DNA of 64,000 bases, from NCBI GenBank assembly GCA_027309085.1, contig DAIDDL010000005.1, positions 82,130 through 146,129 of the forward strand, read 5' to 3'. Positions 63,504 to 64,000 of the stretch are shown here, piece after piece. Source of the DNA: Sulfobacillus sp. (GTDB lineage Bacteria; Bacillota; Sulfobacillia; Sulfobacillales; Sulfobacillaceae). Under the pieces are notes generated by a model. It made no database searches. It was not told the origin of the DNA and saw nothing but the letters and a program-made list of their open reading frames with translations. The number at the start of each line of letters is the position of its first letter. The stretch's first letter is position 1. Position numbers and translations under genes: made by a program.

Positions 63504-63550
63504 GAGTGTGGGGAATACTGCCAAAGTATTCCCCACACTCTTTTCTTTTG
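63504..63550 (+). terminator. strong rho-independent terminator
   Basis: A perfect 16-bp stem (63504-63519 with 63525-63540), loop GCCAA, followed by TTTTCTTTTG. It ends the superoperon transcript or a short RNA from the preceding 280 bases. Confidence 0.9.
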
Positions 63551-63845
63551 TGCCTTCCTGATTAAATTGCGGTCAGTATCGCCGTCAGACGGCAAAGTGC
63601 CAAGGCTCAGCTTTAGACCATTTAAGTCCGGCACAACTACCTGCCCGCGTGCCTTTTGACGAACCCGGTCACAAAACAGAAAATAACGCTTGGTCGTCCA
63701 AGACCGGGAAATATCATGGGAAACGCCAGAGCATCCCTGCGCCTTCGTGATTTTGCTGTTCCGAAAAATTCCCCCGAGAAACGGGCGCCTGGCCATCTTC
63801 ACTCAAGCCCGGGCCTTCGAGGCGGCTCCGGGGCCCGAAGCTGGC

Positions 63846-64000
63846 TCAGGACGCGGGGTTCAGCGTGACCTGGTAGCCGAGGCCTTCGAGGCGTTTAATG
63901 GCCTGTCGCGCGATGCGTTCGTGGTCGCGCTGGTCGAAGTACTCGACGCCGAGGTCGACATAGGCTTGCTGCCGTGTGAGCATGTACCAGAGGTCCACCA
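63846..64000 (-). mobile_element. C-terminal fragment of a transposase (IS110-like?), cut by the window end
   Basis: The minus-strand frame from the window end reads VDLWYMLTRQQAYVDLGVEY then FDQRDHERIARQAIKRLEGL and GYQVTLNPAS before the stop at 63846. This tail, with WYMLT, a YxDLG turn and a basic helix ending in LGYxVTL, is common at the C-terminus of bacterial transposases; I think of the IS110 family, but the diagnostic domain lies outside the window. Only 51 residues are visible. Confidence 0.5.

Larger units (their letters stand above)
63223..63845. other. 623-base stretch without a recognisable gene
   Basis: It holds a short 12-bp tandem repeat (63242-63265), a strong terminator (63504-63550) and, at 63811-63835, a GC-rich imperfect inverted repeat next to the transposase stop. 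The open frames on both strands (for example 63314-63802 minus) have no family features and lack ribosome sites. It may be remnant sequence beside an insertion element. Confidence 0.5.

Noticed and set aside
63314..63802. 162-codon minus-strand frame near the transposase
   Set aside because: It spans the strong terminator hairpin at 63504 and has no recognisable motif or ribosome site; treated as non-coding.
1..64000. CRISPR array, T-box, SAM riboswitch or prophage
   Set aside because: No regularly spaced repeats, no T-box sequence before proS, no riboswitch core before ahcY or mtnP, and no phage structural genes were found on reading through.

Overview
The window reads as part of the chromosome of a spore-forming, fairly GC-rich Firmicute. 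The evidence is two alpha/beta-type small acid-soluble spore proteins, a PolC-type replicase, a YpmA homologue, a TIGR04086-type membrane protein, and the classic Firmicute order rpsB-tsf-pyrH-frr-uppS-cdsA-dxr-rseP-ispG-proS-polC-nusA-ylxR-ylxQ-infB-rbfA-truB-ribF-rpsO-pnp. ProRS is of the archaeal/eukaryotic type. The many family 5 solute-binding proteins and overall style suggest a Sulfobacillus-like acidophile, but that is inference; no 16S gene is present.

Region 1 (1-12.7 kb) is a peptide-transport island. It holds four family 5 substrate-binding proteins (one cut by the window edge, one with an in-frame UGA), two DppC-DppB permease pairs on opposite strands with no ATPase gene, a tRNA-Pro(GGG), a stand-alone protein resembling the archaeal ThrRS editing domain, and a CorA-type metal transporter. 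The minus-strand permease promoter sits inside a pair of inverted repeats.

Region 2 (12.8-22.3 kb) is a run of co-directional genes centred on S-adenosylmethionine by-products and polyamines: a class III aminotransferase, SRPBCC protein, FAH-family hydrolase, speH, ndk, a phosphoesterase, mtnP, ahcY, an MTA/SAH deaminase, a PaaI-like thioesterase and a PHP-domain protein. SpeH makes the aminopropyl donor; MtnP, AhcY and the deaminase handle the MTA and SAH left over.

Region 3 (22.4-36.5 kb) is mixed: exonuclease-DinG helicase, surE, spore-related genes (two SASPs, a LysM/peptidoglycan-binding protein with a decayed NodB domain, a GH18-like lipoprotein that has lost its catalytic Glu), YpmA, a NUDIX hydrolase, a TPR lipoprotein, hflX, miaB and a short KdpD without a kinase. 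Three spore-related genes are preceded by forespore-sigma-like promoters.

Region 4 (36.5-63.2 kb) is the translation/isoprenoid/replication superoperon. Departures from the usual order are an AI-2E-type permease after cdsA, a glycosyltransferase before polC, and an MFS transporter plus a hairpin-rich leader where rimP normally precedes nusA. It ends with pnp and an endonuclease IV gene. The last 0.8 kb holds a strong terminator, no recognisable gene for about 600 bases, and the C-terminal end of a transposase running off the window.
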